Positions 60,087-64,000 of a stretch of DNA of 64,000 nucleotides are shown piece by piece (the first letter of the stretch is position 1; each line of letters opens with the position of its first letter). The notes beneath the pieces were generated by a model. It was not told where the DNA came from. It ran no database searches and saw only the letters and a program-made list of their open reading frames with translations. The DNA lies in assembly GCA_000953695.1 (NCBI GenBank), contig LN554846.1:2674151-2738150 (forward strand), in the 5' to 3' direction. The position numbers and the translations under genes were made by a program. This DNA is from Aliivibrio wodanis (GTDB taxonomy: Bacteria > Pseudomonadota > Gammaproteobacteria > Enterobacterales > Vibrionaceae).

Positions 60087-60932
60087 TTATTTAATTCCTT
60101 TTGCTTTTTTAATTAAATCATAAGCACCTTGGATTTCTTGAGCTTTCTCTTTTGCCATATCCATCATCTCAGGCGGTAAACCTTTTGCTACCAACTTATC
60201 TGGGTGATGTTCATTCATCAACTTGCGGTGAGCGCGCTTAATGGTTTTAGCATCAGCATCTTCACTTACGCCTAATAAATTATAAGCATCTTTTAGCTGA
60301 TCAGCCGAGTTAGGCTGTTGCCATTGCCCTTGATGAGAACCCTTTCCTTGGCCTGAGAAGCCACCACTTTGCTGGAAGCGAAACGCTGCTTCTTGCATCT
60401 TCAAACGTTTCTCTAATTGCTCAGCAGTAAAACCTAACTCTTCAGCGACAATATGTAATACATCACGTTCACTAGGGTGAATATCCCCATCAGCAATCGC
60501 GGCAGCAATTTGTAACTCTAAAAAGAACTGCAATAAATCATAACGTCCACCGGTAATTGAGCGGATATTTCGTAGCGTATCTCGCAATGGAAAGTCACTT
60601 TCTTTTCCTTCTCGAAATGCCTCTTGAGCTTCACGTTTTTGTTCATCCGTTAAGTTCATCCGATCCATCATCATTGATGCTAATTGGATCTCTTGACGTG
60701 TAACTTGCCCTTTTGCTTTCGCAACATGCCCCATAACCGCATAAGCTGCATGGAAGAATTCAGACTGTCTCTTTGTTTGTGAAGCCCCTCCGGTTTGAAA
60801 GGTAAAGCCACTATTTGCTATACGTTTTGCTTTATCAAATTGGTGGCCAATAAAAAGCCCTAATGCCGCACCAAAAAAACCGCCAAATAGGAAGCCAAAA
60901 AAGCCACCTAATATTTTTCCAAATATTTGCAT
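60087..60932 (-). CDS. djlA: Co-chaperone DjlA
   Basis: A membrane-anchored DnaK co-chaperone. From the ATG at 60932 it has 281 residues. One glycine-rich membrane segment at about 6-28 leads into a TerB-like helical region (about 55-180) and a C-terminal J domain (about 215-280) with the HPD motif in EHHPDKL. The ATG at 60932 follows TTGGAA; a TTG at 60944 is part of that site. It diverges from lptD, as in E. coli. Confidence 0.94.
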   Translation of the reverse strand: MQIFGKILGGFFGFLFGGFFGAALGLFIGHQFDKAKRIANSGFTFQTGGASQTKRQSEFFHAAYAVMGHVAKAKGQVTRQEIQLASMMMDRMNLTDEQKREAQEAFREGKESDFPLRDTLRNIRSITGGRYDLLQFFLELQIAAAIADGDIHPSERDVLHIVAEELGFTAEQLEKRLKMQEAAFRFQQSGGFSGQGKGSHQGQWQQPNSADQLKDAYNLLGVSEDADAKTIKRAHRKLMNEHHPDKLVAKGLPPEMMDMAKEKAQEIQGAYDLIKKAKGIK

Positions 60933-61139
60933 TTTATATTCCAATTAATGAATTATTTTATTTTTACTCTGTCACACAATGAGCAAATACAGCCTATTAC
61001 TTTACAACCATTAATCGATGATAGCGATATCTTATGGTGGTTTGGGCATAACTTTTGCTTTATTATAAAAGAAGTGACTCTATCTAGTATCTTTGAGTAT
61101 ATCAGTGGATTAATATAACAAACAGGAACGTCTAACTCG

Positions 61140-63503
61140 ATGCCTTTTACTTCTCGCAGCCTACTTGCTTCATTTGCTGGATGCCTTATTTACGGCTCTC
61201 CTGCTATTGCAAATGACGATGCTCAATCAGCACCCTCCGATTCTACTATTAGCTTCCCTCTTAAGATGAGCCAGGTTAATATTTGTGAAGTACCTGAACC
61301 TTTATCAAAAGAAGAAGAAAAAAAACAAAGTGTTCTCATTCAAGCCAACCGTGTTGAAGCCAGTAATAACTCTAAAGCTGTGTATAAAGGCAATGTACAT
61401 ATCATTAAAGGTCGTCAAGAAATAAAAGCCGACAGCATTACTCTGCATCAAAATGAAAATATTATTATTGCAGAGGGTGATGTAGATTACTCCAGCATGG
61501 AAATGCGATCAAAGTCAGATAAGATCACCACAGACTTAGATAGCGAAGACATCACTATGATTAACACCTCATATTCTATGTCATGCCAGCCTATTCGCGG
61601 AGAAGCAAGTCGGATTTTAAAGACTGGCCAAGAGATCTATCAATTAGAAGATGCTTCTTTTACTACCTGTCCAAAAGAAGACAACAGTTGGCGCTTTAAA
61701 GCCAGTAATATCGAATTAGCACAATCTGATGAGTGGGCTACCTTCTATAATGCACGTTTCGAAGTTCTCGATGTTCCTATTTTTTATCTTCCTTATCTTA
61801 CCGTACCCGTCAACGCCACTCGTAAGACAGGTGTTTTAATCCCAAGCGTTAGCTTAGACAGTAAAAATGGTTTTGAGTTATCAGTGCCAATTTACTGGAA
61901 TATCGCACCCAATTATGATGCGACAACAACGCTTAATTATATGGAAAAACGTGGGACTCAACTCGACGCCGAATTCCGTTATTTACTCGATGTTGGTCAA
62001 GGTGAAGTTGAAGCTGAATACCTGAATGAAGATGCCAAATTTAAAGAAAAAGGCAAACGTTGGGGCGTTAGTTGGGAACATGCTGGTATTTATCAGAAAC
62101 ATTGGAAATTTGATATTGAATACGCTCAAGTCAGTGATATTACCTACTTCCAAGATTTAAATTCTAACATTGGTACTCGTGATGAAGGGCAACTAAAACA
62201 ATCTGGTGAAGTTTCTTATCGAACTCAAGATTGGGATATGACCATGCGTGTGCGTGACTTCCAAGTATTAGTCGAAGACAGCAATCCATATCGTTTATTA
62301 CCGCAAATTGAGTTCAACTATTACTCACCTCAATTTTATAAAGAATTAGACTTCACTCTACATAGTCATATTAGTAAATTTGCTACTGATGACCCAACTA
62401 AGCCATCAGCAAACCGTGTACATTTAGAGCCTAAATTAAGCTTACCATTAAGCTCAACATGGTGGTCATTAACACCAGAAGCCAGCTTACTTTACACTTA
62501 TTATTCTCAAGATTTTGACGCAAAAAAAGACGCCTCACTATCTGATTTAGAAGAAGAAACATCTCGAACTATTCCTGAAGTTCGTATTAATGGTGCCATT
62601 TATTTAGACAGTACCCATAAATTCTTAGGTGAGTACTTACAAACATTAGAGCCAAAAATCCAATACCTTTATGTACCAGAAATAGATCAAAGTGAGATCT
62701 ATGGTGGTAAAGGGGATGGTGGTTATGACAGTAGTAAACTGCAATTGGATTACTATGGCTTATTTAGAGACCGTCAATACAGTGGTGTCGACTATATTGC
62801 TCAAGCGAACCAATTTAGTGTGGGTGCAACTTCTCGTTTCTATGATGATGCCTATAAAGAGCGCATGAACATCTCTTTTGGTCAAATTCTTTACTTAGCA
62901 GGAACAGGAACAACCAATAACAGCGATGACAATAAAAACTCATCAGCTTGGGCAATAGAAAGTGACTTTAACTACGATGACTACCTCTTCTATCATGGTG
63001 GCCTACAATTTGATTCTAATGTTGACGAATTGCAAATCGCCAACAGCACCCTAGAATACCGTTTCCCTCGTGGTTATATTCAAGCAAATTATCGCTACGT
63101 TAGTAAAAACTACATTGAGAGTAATGTCAGTTTCCAAGATGAATTAAACATTATTACTCAACATGGTATCTACCAAGCGGGTTTATTAAGCCAATATAAT
63201 TTAGGGGATAACTGGGCTCTGCAAGGGCAATATTTCCATGATACAAAAGAAGATCAAATGATTGAAGCTTTAGTCGGTGTAACCTATTTAAGTGATTGTT
63301 GGTCATTTGGATTAACGTACAGCGATCAATTAATTGCACCAAACAGTGATAGCGCACTTCCAATTGGATCTTATGAGCCGAAATACGAAGACAACCTCAT
63401 GCTCTCTATCGCAATTCGTGGCTTAGGGACAAATACAGGTATTTCGTCTGGCTCAACAACCAACGCCTTAGATTATGGCCGCCCATTTTATTTGAATAAT
63501 TAA
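61140..63503 (+). CDS. lptD: LPS-assembly protein LptD
   Basis: Outer-membrane translocon that inserts lipopolysaccharide with LptE. The 787-residue protein has a signal peptide (cleavage after AIA, about residue 24). An OstA-type beta-jellyroll (about 60-170) and a large C-terminal barrel follow. Cysteines suited to the inter-domain disulfides are at 49 and in SMSCQPI, TTCPKED and LSDCWSFG; E. coli has a Cys pair at the last site, here only one. It precedes surA, the usual lptD-surA order. Confidence 0.96.
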   Translation: MPFTSRSLLASFAGCLIYGSPAIANDDAQSAPSDSTISFPLKMSQVNICEVPEPLSKEEEKKQSVLIQANRVEASNNSKAVYKGNVHIIKGRQEIKADSITLHQNENIIIAEGDVDYSSMEMRSKSDKITTDLDSEDITMINTSYSMSCQPIRGEASRILKTGQEIYQLEDASFTTCPKEDNSWRFKASNIELAQSDEWATFYNARFEVLDVPIFYLPYLTVPVNATRKTGVLIPSVSLDSKNGFELSVPIYWNIAPNYDATTTLNYMEKRGTQLDAEFRYLLDVGQGEVEAEYLNEDAKFKEKGKRWGVSWEHAGIYQKHWKFDIEYAQVSDITYFQDLNSNIGTRDEGQLKQSGEVSYRTQDWDMTMRVRDFQVLVEDSNPYRLLPQIEFNYYSPQFYKELDFTLHSHISKFATDDPTKPSANRVHLEPKLSLPLSSTWWSLTPEASLLYTYYSQDFDAKKDASLSDLEEETSRTIPEVRINGAIYLDSTHKFLGEYLQTLEPKIQYLYVPEIDQSEIYGGKGDGGYDSSKLQLDYYGLFRDRQYSGVDYIAQANQFSVGATSRFYDDAYKERMNISFGQILYLAGTGTTNNSDDNKNSSAWAIESDFNYDDYLFYHGGLQFDSNVDELQIANSTLEYRFPRGYIQANYRYVSKNYIESNVSFQDELNIITQHGIYQAGLLSQYNLGDNWALQGQYFHDTKEDQMIEALVGVTYLSDCWSFGLTYSDQLIAPNSDSALPIGSYEPKYEDNLMLSIAIRGLGTNTGISSGSTTNALDYGRPFYLNN

Positions 63504-63518
63504 TTTATATGGATATAC

Positions 63519-63545
63519 ATGAAGCACCACACTCAGGTGCTTCAT
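63519..63545 (+). terminator. Hairpin between lptD and surA
   Basis: ATGAAGCACC / GGTGCTTCAT forms a perfect 10-bp stem with a 7-nt loop, followed by TTT only. It may be a partial terminator within the lptD-surA unit. Confidence 0.65.
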
Positions 63546-63568
63546 TTTCCTTACTCTTGGATGACACT

Positions 63569-64000
63569 ATGAAAAACTGGAAATTTCCATTAGTTAGCAC
63601 TCTATTATTAATGCTAACAATGAACGTACAAGCAGCTCCTATCGAGTTAGATCGTGTAATTGCTATTGTCGATGAAGGCGTTGTCTTGCAAAGTGATATC
63701 GACACTTCAGTAAAAACAGTAAAAATTAATGCAAAAGAAAAAGGACAACCTCTACCTGATGAAGGCGTGTTGCGTGAACAAGTGCTTGAAAAACTAATTG
63801 TTGATACCATTCAAAGCCAACAAGCAGAAAAAATGGGGATAAGAATTGATGACACACGCCTTGAAGATGCATTAAAAAATATCGCAAAAGAAAATAATAT
63901 AACGCTAGCTCAGTTACAACAGAAAACAGCTGAACAAGGATTATCCTATGCTAGTTTTCGTGAACAGATCCGTAAAGAAATAGCAGCAAGTGAAGCTCGA
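63569..64000 (+). CDS. surA: Periplasmic chaperone/peptidyl-prolyl isomerase SurA (5' part, cut by the window edge)
   Basis: The first 144 codons of surA, open to the end of the window. A signal peptide (cleavage after VQA, about residue 22) is followed by PIELDRVIAIVDEGVVLQSD and the helical SurA N-terminal domain that binds unfolded outer-membrane proteins. The parvulin domains lie beyond the edge. TTGGATG precedes the ATG. SurA delivers LptD and other barrels to the Bam complex, which fits its place after lptD. Confidence 0.95.
   Translation, partial: MKNWKFPLVSTLLLMLTMNVQAAPIELDRVIAIVDEGVVLQSDIDTSVKTVKINAKEKGQPLPDEGVLREQVLEKLIVDTIQSQQAEKMGIRIDDTRLEDALKNIAKENNITLAQLQQKTAEQGLSYASFREQIRKEIAASEAR

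Noticed and set aside
60927-61118. 63-codon plus-strand frame between djlA and lptD
   Set aside because: It starts inside djlA, lacks a ribosome site and covers the divergent promoter region.

Overview
The window looks like a stretch of a Vibrionaceae chromosome, most likely Aliivibrio (the A. fischeri group). The evidence is low GC, a 16S rRNA with only tRNA-Glu visible in the downstream spacer, and many Vibrio-typical families (ZrgA/DUF2796, DUF2607, TIGR03899, TIGR04219, VcgC/VcgE DUF2780). Gene neighbourhoods such as tamAB-msrA-ytfK, cysDN-SLC13-cysC, dnaB-alr and leuABCD also fit. Species-level assignment is inference; I could not search the 16S. No phage, insertion sequence, integron or CRISPR array was seen, so this is core chromosome with some lineage-specific islands.

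Layout. (1) 1-2.4 kb: the start of an rRNA operon on the minus strand, with promoter, boxA leader, 16S, tRNA-Glu and a second boxA; 23S lies off the left edge. (2) 2.4-9.7 kb: tamAB (outer-membrane assembly), msrA, ytfK and ytfJ. (3) 9.7-13.4 kb: a zinc-uptake operon of the Zrg type behind a Zur-box-like site. Its permease gene is split by a -1 frameshift exactly at an A AAA AAC heptamer, and a terminator-like hairpin separates zrgA from the ABC ATPase. A 30-codon membrane-peptide ORF lies downstream on the other strand. (4) 13.6-19.3 kb: a TIGR03899 gene and the sulfate-activation operon cysD-cysN-SLC13 permease-cysC. (5) 19.5-24 kb: a membrane EAL protein and the nucleotidase cpdB. (6) 24.1-32.0 kb: a long plus-strand run (DedA, ATP-grasp, DinB-like, NRDE, YHS, DoxX, an OlsF-like double acyltransferase, Crp/Fnr regulator, ElaA, DMT exporter). 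It sits behind a promoter with three tandem 10-bp repeats and is the best candidate here for an undescribed system. (7) 32-41.9 kb: oapA-like gene, fklB, lipoprotein, sulfite-reduction operon cysJIH, an outer-membrane barrel with a possible Fur site, dusA, zur and cheX. (8) 41.9-42.2 kb: two heptanucleotide arrays and terminators. (9) 42.2-53.9 kb: pgi, dnaB-alr-OMP85-like barrel, a DUF481 protein and an RND efflux pair with its TetR regulator. (10) 54-59.2 kb: the leu operon with leader peptide and attenuator, ending in a second GGATTCA array. (11) 59.3-64 kb: DUF547 gene, djlA, lptD and the 5' part of surA.

Links between genes. Zur, encoded at 41 kb, is the expected repressor of the zinc operon at 9.7 kb. 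CysDNC and CysJIH together carry sulfate to sulfide. TamAB, LptD, SurA, the OMP85-like barrel and several lipoproteins make the window rich in outer-membrane biogenesis. The two GGATTCA arrays, 17 kb apart, share the same following sequence and both end in a terminator, so they appear to be copies of one dispersed element.
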